Under the pieces are notes generated by a model. The model saw only the letters and a list, made by a program, of their open reading frames with translations, had not been told where the DNA came from and ran no database searches. From positions 1 to 10,362 of the forward strand of contig JBIOYL010000191.1 of NCBI GenBank assembly GCA_044870185.1: a stretch of DNA of 10,362 nucleotides, read 5' to 3'. This DNA comes from JBIOYL01 sp044870185. GTDB lineage: Bacteria; Actinomycetota; CALGFH01. The position numbers were made by a program, and so were the translations under genes. Positions 1-7,523 of the stretch are shown here, piece by piece; position 1 is the stretch's first letter, and the number at the start of each line of letters is the position of its first letter.

Positions 1-1
1 G

Positions 2-670
2 GCGCCGACCCGGCTCGGCAGGAAGGAGTACGAGAAGGAGCTGGTCCGCCTCCAGCTCGAGCTGGTCAAGCTGCAGGAGTGGATCAAGCGTGAGGGCCTG
101 AGGGTCGTGGTGATCTTCGAGGGCCGCCAGCGCTACGTCCCGCACCTGCCCGCTGCGGGGGAGATGGTCCTGTTCGACCGGAGCTGGTACAACCGGGCTG
201 GCGTCGAGCGGGTGATGGGCTTTTGCACCGAGACGGAATACCAGGAGTTCTTCCGCACCTGCCCCGAGTTCGAGCGTATGCTCATCCGCTCGGGCATCGT
301 CCTCATCAAGTACTGGTTCTCGGTCAGCGACGCCGAGCAGGAGCGCCGCTTCCAGCGCCGCATCGACGACCCTACTCGGCGTTGGAAGCTGAGCCCGATG
401 GACCTCAAGTCCCGCGAGCTGTGGATCGAGTACTCCAAGGCCAAGGACGAGATGTTCAACTACACCGACACCAAGCAGTCGCGCTGGTACGTGGTGGAGG
501 CCGACGACAAGCGGCGCGCCCGGCTCAACTGCATCAGCCACCTGCTCAGCCTGATCCCGTACAAGGACCTGACGCCCGAGCCGATCACGCTCCCACCGCG
601 CAGGGACGACAGTGGCTACGTGCGTCCCCCGATGAGCGAGCAGACGTTCGTCCCGAACCTCTATCCCTGA
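2..670 (+). CDS. ppk2: Polyphosphate kinase 2 (PPK2 family), 5'-partial, with apparent internal deletion of the Walker A segment
   Basis: PPK2 enzymes transfer phosphate between polyphosphate and nucleoside di- or monophosphates in the cytoplasm. The frame is open from base 2 to a TGA at 668-670, giving 222 residues without the N-terminus, which lies left of the window. Recognisable PPK2 blocks are YEKELVRLQLELVKLQEW at the start, then VVVIFEGR, the Walker B-like VLFDRSWYNRAGVERVMGF, LIKYWFSVSD, the lid region RWKLSPMDL, WYVVEADDKRRARLNCI, and the C-terminal YVRPP..EQTFVP. Oddly, IFEGR (ending at base 127) is followed directly by QRYVPHLPAAGE. Family members normally have DAAGKGG and about 30 further residues ending in WYF between these two blocks. 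The P-loop lysine is therefore absent, although the frame is kept. The protein is probably inactive, unless the gap is a sequence or assembly error. The family assignment is firm; function as a kinase is doubtful. Confidence 0.9.
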   Translation, partial: APTRLGRKEYEKELVRLQLELVKLQEWIKREGLRVVVIFEGRQRYVPHLPAAGEMVLFDRSWYNRAGVERVMGFCTETEYQEFFRTCPEFERMLIRSGIVLIKYWFSVSDAEQERRFQRRIDDPTRRWKLSPMDLKSRELWIEYSKAKDEMFNYTDTKQSRWYVVEADDKRRARLNCISHLLSLIPYKDLTPEPITLPPRRDDSGYVRPPMSEQTFVPNLYP

Positions 671-730
671 TGGCGCCCCGGCCGCACCGGCCCTCTGCCC
701 GGCCTGCGAGAGGTAGGCACCCGAACTGCC

Positions 731-737
731 GGAGGAG
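731..737 (+). promoter_or_regulatory. Ribosome binding site of gpsA
   Basis: GGAGGAG lies nine bases before the ATG at 747. It fixes the start of gpsA and shows that the gene is translated independently of ppk2, which ends 76 bases upstream. No convincing -10/-35 promoter could be made out in the gap at 671-746. Confidence 0.75.
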
Positions 738-746
738 CACTGCACG

Positions 747-1880
747 ATGACCACGATTGCGATCCTCGGGTCGGGCATCATGGGCTCGGCCCTGACCGTC
801 CCGCTGGCCGACAACGGCCACGACGTCCGACTGGTCGGGACGTTCCTGGACACGGAGATCATCGACAGCATCAAGGCCACCGGGATACATCCGGGCCTGC
901 GGCGGAAGCTGCCCGCATCCGTCCGCCCCTACCAGCTCGAGGAAGTCGAGGCGGCATTCGAGGGTGCCGAGATCGTCCTGTCCGGGGTCAACTCCTTCGG
1001 CGTGCGCTGGGCAGGCCAGCAGCTCGCCCGCCTGCTCGAGCCCGGCATGCTGGTGATCGCCATCGCCAAGGGAATGGAGGCGGCCGACAACGGGGACCTT
1101 CGCATCCTGCCCGAGGTCCTGGCAGGCGAGGTCCCGGAGGAGCTGCGGTCCCAGATCCCCTGGGCGGCGATCGGCGGCCCGTCGATCGCCGGCGAGGTGG
1201 CCGCCCGCCGCGACACCTGCGTGGTCTTCGCCGGCCGCGACCAGGCCGTGCTGGACCGTCTGGCCGCCACCTTCCGTACCGACCACTACCACGTGTGGAC
1301 GTCCACCGACTTCGTCGGCGTCGAGGTCTGCGCCGCGATGAAGAACTGCTACGCCCTGAGCGTCGGCTTCGCCGAGGGCGTTCTGGAGCGGATGGGCGAG
1401 AGTGACAGCATCGACCGGATCCACAACTACGAGGCGGCGCTGTTCGGGCAGGGATCGATCGAGATGGGCCAGATGCTGCGCCTGCAGGGCGGCCGGCCCG
1501 AGACCGCCTACGGCCTGGCCGGCGTCGGCGACCTGTACGTGACCAGCGCGGGAGGTCGCAACGTTCGCGTGGGTCGTCTCATCGGCGCCGGCCTGACCTT
1601 CTCGGAGGCCCACGCGCGGCTCGGCCACATCACCCTGGAAGGGGCGGCGGCGATCAAGGTCATCGGCGAAGCGCTGCCCAAGCTCACCGAGCGGGGAATC
1701 GTCGAGCCCACGGACTTCCCGTTGCTGCGCGCGCTGTACCTGGTGATCGGCAAGGACCAGCCGCTGCACATCCCGTGGAGCAGCATGTTCGGCGGCGAGC
1801 CGGTACCGGCGCGCGAAGCCGAGCCGGTGCCGGTGAGTGAAGCCGAGCGGGCGGCCGAGCTGGCGCACGAACCCGACTGA
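747..1880 (+). CDS. gpsA: NAD(P)-dependent glycerol-3-phosphate dehydrogenase, GpsA family
   Basis: Soluble enzyme reducing dihydroxyacetone phosphate to sn-glycerol-3-phosphate with NAD(P)H, the usual source of G3P for phospholipid synthesis. The 377-residue product is slightly longer than typical GpsA (about 330-340). The N-terminal Rossmann domain has GSGIMGSA at residues 8-15 and an AKGM block near 108-111. The all-alpha C-terminal domain has AAMKNCYAL with the catalytic-type Lys199, then GLAGVGDLYVT (Asp262) and GGRN (Arg271, Asn272), the expected substrate/NAD contacts. The last ~25 residues are an acidic, proline-rich tail, probably disordered. Some blocks differ from classical GpsA: GGPSIAGE instead of SGPSFA, and SGVNSFGV where the usual form is close to AVPS. 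It may thus belong to a divergent subfamily and could use a related polyol phosphate. It lies downstream of ppk2 on the same strand and converges on the glpABC genes, whose product runs the opposite reaction. Confidence 0.88.
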   Translation: MTTIAILGSGIMGSALTVPLADNGHDVRLVGTFLDTEIIDSIKATGIHPGLRRKLPASVRPYQLEEVEAAFEGAEIVLSGVNSFGVRWAGQQLARLLEPGMLVIAIAKGMEAADNGDLRILPEVLAGEVPEELRSQIPWAAIGGPSIAGEVAARRDTCVVFAGRDQAVLDRLAATFRTDHYHVWTSTDFVGVEVCAAMKNCYALSVGFAEGVLERMGESDSIDRIHNYEAALFGQGSIEMGQMLRLQGGRPETAYGLAGVGDLYVTSAGGRNVRVGRLIGAGLTFSEAHARLGHITLEGAAAIKVIGEALPKLTERGIVEPTDFPLLRALYLVIGKDQPLHIPWSSMFGGEPVPAREAEPVPVSEAERAAELAHEPD

Positions 1881-1894
1881 CCCGGGCCGTCCCC

Positions 1895-1917
1895 GCTGGC
1901 GCCCCTTGGCGGTCAGC
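1895..1917. terminator. Possible bidirectional terminator hairpin between gpsA and glpC
   Basis: Between the convergent stop codons of gpsA (1878-1880) and glpC (1965-1967), GCTGGCGCC (1895-1903) can pair with GGCGGTCAGC (1908-1917) across a CCTT loop. The stem is about 9 bp with one bulged G and one G-T pair. There is no T-run on either side, so it is not a classical Rho-independent terminator. Position is the main support. A shorter stem, GCCGA (1941-1945) with TCGGC (1954-1958), lies closer to glpC. Confidence 0.4.
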
Positions 1918-1964
1918 CGCTCAGGCCGCCGGGGGGGCTCGCCGACGTCAGGCTCGGCTTCGGG

Positions 1965-3194
1965 TCAGACCTTGGTCGGGGTCTGGTAGGCGTGGTCGAG
2001 GACCTGGACCGGGTGGTAGACGGGCAGGCCGGTCGCCTTGGCGATGTGCCAGCGGCAGGTCTCGGAGTCGCACACGAGGAAGTCGGGCCGGCTGGCCTTG
2101 GCCTGCTCCCACAGCCCCTTGCCGACGTCCATCGCGATGTCGTACTTCTCGGCCTTGGTCCCGTAGGTGCCGGCCATGCCGCAGCAGCCCACCACCGACA
2201 GCTCGACCTCGAGCTCGGGCACGAGCGCGAGCAGCTCCAGCGCGGGCATGCCGACCCCGTGGGCCATGAGCTGGCACTGCGGGTGGTAGATCGCCTTGGC
2301 CCGCAGCGGCCGGAACGAGGCGTCGAGTGCGCCCTCGTCGGCCAGGCCGGCCAGGTACTCGCAGATGTCGTACACGGCCCGCGACACCGCGGCCGTGCGC
2401 TCGTCCTCCATGCCGAGCAGCTCGCGGTACTTGGACTTGAGCGTCATGCCGCAGGAGGTCGAGTTGGCCACGATCACCCCAGGGTCGCGGGCCGCGCCCT
2501 CCAGGCTCGCCACCTGCCTGGTGGCGAAGCGACGGGCCGCGTCGAAGTCGCCGTTGGAGACCAGCGGCAGTCCGCAGCAGTACTGCTTCGGGAAGGTGAC
2601 GCGCACGCCGTTGCGCTCGAGCACGCGCACCAGGGCGGTGCCGACCTCGGGCTCGTACTCCTGCGTCGCACAGCCGTGGAAGTAGGCGACCGTGCGCGTG
2701 GCGCCGGCCGGCGGCCGGTGCCTACGGGCCCACGAGCGGAAGGTCGTGCCGGAGAACCTCGGCGGCATGGCCGCGTTGCGGTGCACGCCCATGGTCTTCT
2801 CCAGCAGCCAGCGCACCCCGGGATTGGCCATGGCGACGGTGGCGAGCGGGGCGACCGGCCGGGCCATCCGGCCCATCAGGGTGGGGCGGCAGACCAGCTT
2901 GTCCCGCAGGCGCAGGCCGCCCCTGGAGCGGACGAGCTTTTCGCGGGCCACCGCGTTGATCTCGGCCACCATCACGCCCTCGGGGCAGGCCTGGGTGCAC
3001 AGGCCGCAGCCAGAGCAGTAGTCGAGTGAGTAGTCGGGCGAGCTGCCGTCATCCAGGCCGGCGCGGAAGCGCTGGCCCTGCGGTCCCTCGTACTTCGGCC
3101 CTGGGAACAGGTCGGTGACCGCGGACACCGGGCAGACCGTGTTGCAGATGTTGCACTTGATGCAGGAGTCGGCGGTTGCCTCGACGCGGAGCAT
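1965..3194 (-). CDS. glpC: Anaerobic-type glycerol-3-phosphate dehydrogenase subunit C (GlpC)
   Basis: GlpC is the iron-sulfur subunit that anchors GlpAB at the membrane and passes electrons from G3P oxidation towards the quinone pool. The 409-residue protein has two N-terminal 4Fe-4S ferredoxin motifs: C11-C14-C17-C21 followed by Pro, and C60-C63-C66-C70 followed by Pro. Two CCG domains follow: the first around FHGC175, YCCG (206-208) and STSCG (C248), the second around HPQC307, GCCG (337-339) and DSETC (C380). In both final motifs the usual first Cys of CxxC is replaced (STSC, SETC). The frame stays open far upstream, but that extension is Arg/Ala/Gly-rich shadow of glpB. The ATG at 3194 follows AAAGG (3202-3206) by seven bases and immediately precedes the first cluster motif. 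It starts 11 bases after the glpB stop and is the last gene of the operon. Confidence 0.93.
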   Translation of the reverse strand: MLRVEATADSCIKCNICNTVCPVSAVTDLFPGPKYEGPQGQRFRAGLDDGSSPDYSLDYCSGCGLCTQACPEGVMVAEINAVAREKLVRSRGGLRLRDKLVCRPTLMGRMARPVAPLATVAMANPGVRWLLEKTMGVHRNAAMPPRFSGTTFRSWARRHRPPAGATRTVAYFHGCATQEYEPEVGTALVRVLERNGVRVTFPKQYCCGLPLVSNGDFDAARRFATRQVASLEGAARDPGVIVANSTSCGMTLKSKYRELLGMEDERTAAVSRAVYDICEYLAGLADEGALDASFRPLRAKAIYHPQCQLMAHGVGMPALELLALVPELEVELSVVGCCGMAGTYGTKAEKYDIAMDVGKGLWEQAKASRPDFLVCDSETCRWHIAKATGLPVYHPVQVLDHAYQTPTKV

Positions 3195-3205
3195 GGGCGC
3201 GCCTT

Positions 3206-4441
3206 TCACACGGGAGCGGCGGCGAGCCGCTCGGCCAGGTGGGTGGCGGTGGCCAGGGCGACGCCCTCTCGCGACCCCTCGGCGGTCGGGTCGTGATCGG
3301 CCAGCAGGCTGCCGACGCAGCGCAGGCCACCGAGCGCCGGCGTCCCGGCGGCGTCGAGTGGGCGCAGGTCGGCGTCGACCGCGACCCCGGCCGCCCCAAG
3401 CGGGTGGTCGTCCAGGAAGCGGTCGGCGACGTAGCGCATCCGGTCCCCGAAGCCCTGGACCGGCAGCCCGGCCACCACCTCCACCAGCGAGCCGTCCCGC
3501 CGGGCCTCGATGCCACGCCCGGCCACCCCGCCGGTGGCCAGCACGACCTCGTTGCAGCCGGTCACGATCGGGCGGGAGGCGCCCTCGGTCACCACCGCGC
3601 CGACCTTGCCGCCGGCGACCTCGATGCCGGTCACCGGAAAGCCGAGCTGCACGCGCACCCCGAGCGCACGCAGCCGCGCCAGCCAGGCCGCGTACAGCCG
3701 CAGCCCCGGCATCGACGGCGGCACCAGCGCGGCCTCGACCAGCGCGGTGCCGGTGCGGCGCTCGAGGTCGGCCCAGGCCTCGTGCCCGGCCGCCAGCCCC
3801 AGCACGGCCGGGACGACGGCGACGTCGGCGTCGCGGGTGGCGCGGCCCAGCCGGTCGGCCAGCCGGCTGCGGAAGTCCGCGTCGTCGATGGCGCGGGCCA
3901 GGTCGACCGCGGTGAAGTTGCGCTCGTGGTCCCAGGTGGGCAGCTCGACGGTCTGCGGACTGGCCTGGTGGCCGGCGTCGCGCAGCCCGCGTGCGCACAG
4001 CGCCGGGGAGAAGTCGCGGAAGCCGGCGAAGCCGACCACCGCTACGCGGCCCGCGAGCGGCCGTGCGGCCGGCGCGGGCACCAGGCAGGTCGGCCGCAAC
4101 GTGCCGAGCGCGGTGGGCTGCCGGCGGTTGGCGTCCAGGCCGCCCTCGTAGGTCAGCCCGGCCGCGGCCGCGAAGCGCTGGAAGCCGTCGATCGCCCGGC
4201 GCAGGACCTCGTCGCCGACGAGTCGGTACGGGTGCCGCGCGGGCAGCAGGGGCATGCCGTCCAGCGGCCGGTCGACCGGCTTGCCGCCGGCCCGCGCGAG
4301 CACGTCGACCGCGCCAGCACCCCAGTGGGTGAAGCCGTTGCCGCGCGCGATGACCCGCACCTCGCGGTCGGCCTCGGCCAGTGCGGCCGCGGCCGCCAGC
4401 CCGGCCGGCCCGGCGCCGACCACGACCACGTCGGCCCGCAT
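3206..4441 (-). CDS. glpB: Anaerobic-type glycerol-3-phosphate dehydrogenase subunit B (GlpB)
   Basis: GlpB is the second flavin-binding subunit of the GlpABC complex, thought to help carry electrons from GlpA to GlpC. The 411-residue protein (E. coli GlpB is about 420) opens with a dinucleotide-binding fold, DVVVVGAGPAGLAAAAAL at about residues 4-21. It keeps GlpB-type blocks: a THWGAGAVDVL segment (38-48), HPYRLVG, QPTALGTLRPTCLVP, VVGFAGFRDF and NFTAVDLARAID. Near the end, LRCVGSLLADHDPTAEGSREGVALATATHLAERL closes the FAD fold. The ATG at 4441 was chosen over the longer open frame (to 4846) because the extra part is a shadow of glpA. Its A is shared with the glpA TGA stop (TGATG), and GGAGG (4446-4450) lies four bases upstream, so translation is probably coupled to glpA. 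Confidence 0.92.
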   Translation of the reverse strand: MRADVVVVGAGPAGLAAAAALAEADREVRVIARGNGFTHWGAGAVDVLARAGGKPVDRPLDGMPLLPARHPYRLVGDEVLRRAIDGFQRFAAAAGLTYEGGLDANRRQPTALGTLRPTCLVPAPAARPLAGRVAVVGFAGFRDFSPALCARGLRDAGHQASPQTVELPTWDHERNFTAVDLARAIDDADFRSRLADRLGRATRDADVAVVPAVLGLAAGHEAWADLERRTGTALVEAALVPPSMPGLRLYAAWLARLRALGVRVQLGFPVTGIEVAGGKVGAVVTEGASRPIVTGCNEVVLATGGVAGRGIEARRDGSLVEVVAGLPVQGFGDRMRYVADRFLDDHPLGAAGVAVDADLRPLDAAGTPALGGLRCVGSLLADHDPTAEGSREGVALATATHLAERLAAAPV

Positions 4442-6075
4442 CACGCCTCCCCTTCCGCAGCGGCGGCCTCGGGCACCTGCGGCTCGTCGCGCCGCTCGGG
4501 CTTGGCAGTGGCCACCCGGGTCGCGCCGGCCGGCTCGGCTTCCGGCTGCAGGTCGAACGTCCCCCGGTAGATGGCCTGGTTCAGCAGGGCCTGCACGGCG
4601 CCGTCGCCCCAGGTCGTCACCCGCTGCCCGCGCCAGCGCTCCTCCAGGAAGCGCGTGAGGTTGGCCAGCGGGTCGGTCACCCCCGGGCGCCGATCGTCGA
4701 CGATCGCGGCGGCGCGCCAGCCGCAGAAGGCGGCCTGGCACGGCCCGAAGCCGAGCCGTAGCTGGCGGCGCAGGTCGTCCAGCTCGGTGGTGCCCTGGTC
4801 GACCGCCGCCTCGATCCTGGCCCGCGTGACCAGCTCGCACTCGCACACCAGCTCGCCGTAGGTGACCTTGCGCTCGACCGTGGCAAGCGGGTCCGCGAGC
4901 CGGTGGATGCCGTGCTCGGCGCCAGGGACCGGCACCTCGGCCGTGGTGCAGCGGGCATCCACCCCCATCTTGCGCACCAGCGTGTCCACGGTCCGCTCGG
5001 CCATCTGCCGGCAGGTCGTGAGCTTGCCGCCCACGATCGACAGCAGGTTGGCCGGCCCGTCGCGCTCGCCATGGTCGAGCACGAAGAACGCCCGGGTGAT
5101 GTCGCGGCTGTCGCCGCCGGCGTCCTCGGGCTTGAACAGCGGCCGGGAGCCGCTGAAGGCCCGCAGCGGCCGGCCGGTCGCGATCGCCGGGACCATCTGG
5201 GCGCAGGTGTCGATCATGAAGTCGACCTCGCGCGGGTCGACCGAGATGTCGTCGGGGTCGTCGGTCTCGACGTCGGTCGTGCCGAGGATCGCCACCTCGT
5301 GCACCGGCACGATGATGTCGCCGTCACCCGGCATGCGGCAGTCGTTGACCACGCCGCGCACGTAGCGGCCCACCATCACCACCATGGCGCCCTTGCCGGG
5401 GGCCATCTTGAGCCGGCCCCCGGCGAGCGTGGCGATCTGCCCGGCCCAGGCCCCGGCCGCGTTCAGGACCCACTGGCAGCCGATCAGCCGCTCGGTGCCG
5501 GAGGCCTCGTCGCGCACCCGGACGGCGCGGATCTGGTCGCCGTCCCGTTCGAACCCGACGACCGGATGGCGCAGCAGCACGCGCGCCCCCCGCGACGTGG
5601 CGTCGGCGACGAAGCTGCCCATGAGCTTCCAGCCGTCCAAGGTCCCATCTGGGACGGCGAACACGCGCGACAGCTTCGGCGCCAGCAGCGGCTCCCGCCT
5701 GCGTGCCTGGTCGAGGGTCAGCTCCTCGCAGGGCACGCCGGTCTTCCGGCAGCCCTCGACGAAGGCGTCGCCGTAGCTCTGGTCGCCTTCGGGCAGCAGC
5801 ACGAACAGCCCGCCGGTGTCCTCGATGCAGTGCGGCGCGATCCGCCGCAGCACCATGTTCTCCTCGATGCACTCGGTCGCCGAGACCGGGTCCTTCACCG
5901 CGTAGCGGCCGCCGGAGTGCAGCAGCCCGTGCCAGCGTCCCGACGTGCCCGTGCCAAGGTCGGCCCGCTCGACCAGCATCGCGTCGATGCCCCGCAGCGC
6001 GAGGTCGCGGAGCACCGCCGTCCCGGTCGCTCCACCGCCCACGACCACGACCTGCGTCTCAAGGTTCGTCGCCAC
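4441..6075 (-). CDS. glpA: Anaerobic-type glycerol-3-phosphate dehydrogenase subunit A, FAD-dependent (GlpA)
   Basis: Catalytic subunit oxidising sn-glycerol-3-phosphate to dihydroxyacetone phosphate with FAD. Of the 544 residues, about 1-400 form the FAD-dependent oxidoreductase fold: VVVVGGGATGTAVLRDLALRG with GGGATG at 13-18, GRWHGLLHSGGRYAVKDP (47-63) and IVGGKLTTCRQMAE (347-360). The C-terminal part carries a BFD-like [2Fe-2S] domain with C411 and C413 (VCECE) and C446 and C451 (FGPCQAAFC). This domain marks GlpA and separates it from aerobic GlpD. The last ~35 residues are a Pro/Glu/Ala-rich tail, probably unstructured. The start is a GTG at 6075, four bases after AGGAGG (6080-6085). 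That ribosome binding site overlaps the rpiA stop codon, so the gene belongs to the same operon as rpiA. Confidence 0.94.
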   Translation of the reverse strand: MATNLETQVVVVGGGATGTAVLRDLALRGIDAMLVERADLGTGTSGRWHGLLHSGGRYAVKDPVSATECIEENMVLRRIAPHCIEDTGGLFVLLPEGDQSYGDAFVEGCRKTGVPCEELTLDQARRREPLLAPKLSRVFAVPDGTLDGWKLMGSFVADATSRGARVLLRHPVVGFERDGDQIRAVRVRDEASGTERLIGCQWVLNAAGAWAGQIATLAGGRLKMAPGKGAMVVMVGRYVRGVVNDCRMPGDGDIIVPVHEVAILGTTDVETDDPDDISVDPREVDFMIDTCAQMVPAIATGRPLRAFSGSRPLFKPEDAGGDSRDITRAFFVLDHGERDGPANLLSIVGGKLTTCRQMAERTVDTLVRKMGVDARCTTAEVPVPGAEHGIHRLADPLATVERKVTYGELVCECELVTRARIEAAVDQGTTELDDLRRQLRLGFGPCQAAFCGWRAAAIVDDRRPGVTDPLANLTRFLEERWRGQRVTTWGDGAVQALLNQAIYRGTFDLQPEAEPAGATRVATAKPERRDEPQVPEAAAAEGEA

Positions 6076-6079
6076 GCTT

Positions 6080-6087
6080 CCTCCTCA
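6080..6087 (-). promoter_or_regulatory. glpA ribosome binding site overlapping the rpiA stop codon
   Basis: On the minus strand the rpiA stop TGA (6087-6085) runs directly into GGAGG. AGGAGG occupies 6085-6080 and lies four bases before the GTG start of glpA. The arrangement decides the GTG start and suggests that ribosomes ending on rpiA help initiate on glpA. Confidence 0.75.
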
Positions 6088-6795
6088 CCGTCGTGAGCCT
6101 GGCTGGCTCGAGAGCGCTTCGACACGGCCGTCCGGCGAGCCCAGGAGGACCTCGTCGGCCACGCCCAGGAAGAGCCCGTGCTCGACCACGCCCAGTATCC
6201 CCTTGATAGCCGCCGAGAGCTCCATGAGATCGTGGCCAGCCGGCATGGCGCAGTCGAGGATGTGGTGGCCTTCGTCGGTGACCAGGAGCGCACCGTCGGG
6301 GTCGAGCCGCGGCGTCGCCTCCGGCACGAGCGCCAGCAGGCGGCGCCGTGTCTCGGGCCAGGCGAAACGCACCACCTCGACCGGCAGGAGCATGCCGTCC
6401 CCGAGCCGGTCGGCGAGCTTGGCCCGCTCGGCGACGACCAGGAACCGCTTGGCGGCGGCCACCACCAGCTTCTCGCGCAGCAGTGCGGCCCCGTGGCCCT
6501 TGATCAGGTTGAGCTCCGGGTCGACCTGATCCGCGCCGTCGACCGCCACGTCCAAGGTGACGGTGCCGTCCAGCCAGACGACCTCGAAGCCCGCTTCGGT
6601 GGCCCGCGCCGCCGTGGCGGACGAGGCCACCACGACCCGCGTGGGCTCGCCGGCCCAGCGGGCCCTGAGCACCTCGATCAGCGCCCACACGGCGCGGCCG
6701 GACCCGAGGCCGAGCGTCATCCCCGGCTCCAGACGCGACGCCGCCGCCTCCACCACGGCGGCGCGAGCCGGGTCGTCCAGCAGCGTGCCGGTCAT
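6085..6795 (-). CDS. rpiA: Ribose-5-phosphate isomerase A
   Basis: Interconverts ribose-5-phosphate and ribulose-5-phosphate in the non-oxidative pentose phosphate and Calvin pathways. The 236-residue protein (family about 220-235) has the RpiA core AVDGADQVDPELNLIKGHGAALLREK. It contains the catalytic-type residues Asp86, Asp89, Lys99 and Glu108. Differences from typical RpiA: the phosphate loop reads GSGRA (31-35) instead of GTGST, DGADE is DGADQ, and KGGGGA is KGHGAA. Activity is likely but the sequence is divergent. The frame runs on upstream to 7824, but that part is a shadow of rpe. The ATG at 6795 overlaps the rpe stop as ATGA and has no clear ribosome binding site of its own, so coupled translation with rpe is likely. 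The glpA ribosome binding site overlaps its stop. Confidence 0.88.
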   Translation of the reverse strand: MTGTLLDDPARAAVVEAAASRLEPGMTLGLGSGRAVWALIEVLRARWAGEPTRVVVASSATAARATEAGFEVVWLDGTVTLDVAVDGADQVDPELNLIKGHGAALLREKLVVAAAKRFLVVAERAKLADRLGDGMLLPVEVVRFAWPETRRRLLALVPEATPRLDPDGALLVTDEGHHILDCAMPAGHDLMELSAAIKGILGVVEHGLFLGVADEVLLGSPDGRVEALSSQPGSRR

Positions 6796-7466
6796 GCCGG
6801 CGCCGCCGCGAGGGCGCGGCGCAGCTCGGCCACGGCCGCCTTCTTCCCTTCGGGATGGGCGAGGATCGCCGAACCCGCCACCAGCCACTCCGCTCCTGCC
6901 TTCCAGGCGCGTGGTGCGGTCGCCGCCGAGATGCCCCCGTCCACCTCGATGGTCACCCGGGCGCCGGAGGACGCGATCAGGCGGCGTGCCTCGACGATCT
7001 TGCCCTCCATGGTCTCCAGGTAGGCCTGCCCGCCGAAGCCGGGGTTCACGGTCATCACCAGCAGCACGTCCACCTGGTCCAGCACGTGGCGGACGCATTC
7101 CAGGGGCGTCGCGGGGTTCAGGGCGACGCCGGACCGCGTCCCGAGCGAGCGGATGCGCGACAGGGTGCGGTGCAGGTGGCGGCAGGCCTCCTGGTGGACG
7201 AGGACCGCCTCGCAGCCGCTCTTGGCGAAGGCGTCGAGCCACTGATCCGGGTCCTCCACCATGAGGTGTGCCTCGAACGGCACCGTCGCGCGGGCGCGGC
7301 AGGCGGCGACGACGTCGGCGCCGAACGTCAGGTTGGGCACGAAGTGTCCGTCCATGATGTCCCACTGGATGCGGTCCACGCCGGCGCGCTCCAGGTCGGC
7401 AACCACCTCCCCGAGGACGGCGTAGTCCGCCCCCAGCACCGACGCGACGATCTCTGCTCCGCTCAC
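6792..7466 (-). CDS. rpe: Ribulose-phosphate 3-epimerase
   Basis: Cytoplasmic TIM-barrel enzyme interconverting ribulose-5-phosphate and xylulose-5-phosphate. The 224 residues match the family's usual length. Visible family blocks are SVLGADYAVLG (9-19), WDIMDGHFVPNLTFG (35-49), AHLMVEDPD (66-74), GVALNPATPL, MTVNPGFGGQ (138-147), VTIEVDGGIS (171-180) and the phosphate-binding end VAGSAI. Three of the four usual metal ligands are present: Asp36, His67 and Asp176. The first, normally the His of H-x-D, is Gln34 here (QWD). The start is GTG at 7466, with GGGAG about ten bases upstream. A 57-base gap separates it from glpX, and its stop overlaps the rpiA start by four bases (ATGA). Confidence 0.9.
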   Translation of the reverse strand: MSGAEIVASVLGADYAVLGEVVADLERAGVDRIQWDIMDGHFVPNLTFGADVVAACRARATVPFEAHLMVEDPDQWLDAFAKSGCEAVLVHQEACRHLHRTLSRIRSLGTRSGVALNPATPLECVRHVLDQVDVLLVMTVNPGFGGQAYLETMEGKIVEARRLIASSGARVTIEVDGGISAATAPRAWKAGAEWLVAGSAILAHPEGKKAAVAELRRALAAAPA

Positions 7467-7523
7467 TGGATCTGTGCTCCCTTCCCACGGCGATCGGTGG
7501 ACCCGGCCTGTCGGTGGCAGCTC

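Noticed and set aside
680..692. Small hairpin GGCCG-CAC-CGGCC after ppk2
   Set aside because: A 5-bp GC stem without a T-run is expected by chance at this base composition, so it was not called a terminator.
585..1868. Long minus-strand open frame opposite gpsA
   Set aside because: It has a composition typical of antisense frames in high-GC DNA, and the plus-strand frame encodes a clear GpsA with its own ribosome binding site.
3195..3998. A 268-codon upstream extension of the glpC frame
   Set aside because: It lies inside glpB, is extremely Arg/Ala/Gly-rich without domain signals, and a well-placed ATG with AAAGG sits directly before the ferredoxin motif.
3176..4570. Long plus-strand open frame across glpB and the end of glpA
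   Set aside because: Gly/Arg/His-rich antisense shadow of genes with clear family motifs, and no motif of its own.
7494..7517. Seven-base direct repeat TCGGTGG in the gap between glpX and rpe
   Set aside because: Too short and too close to background in GC-rich sequence to call an operator.
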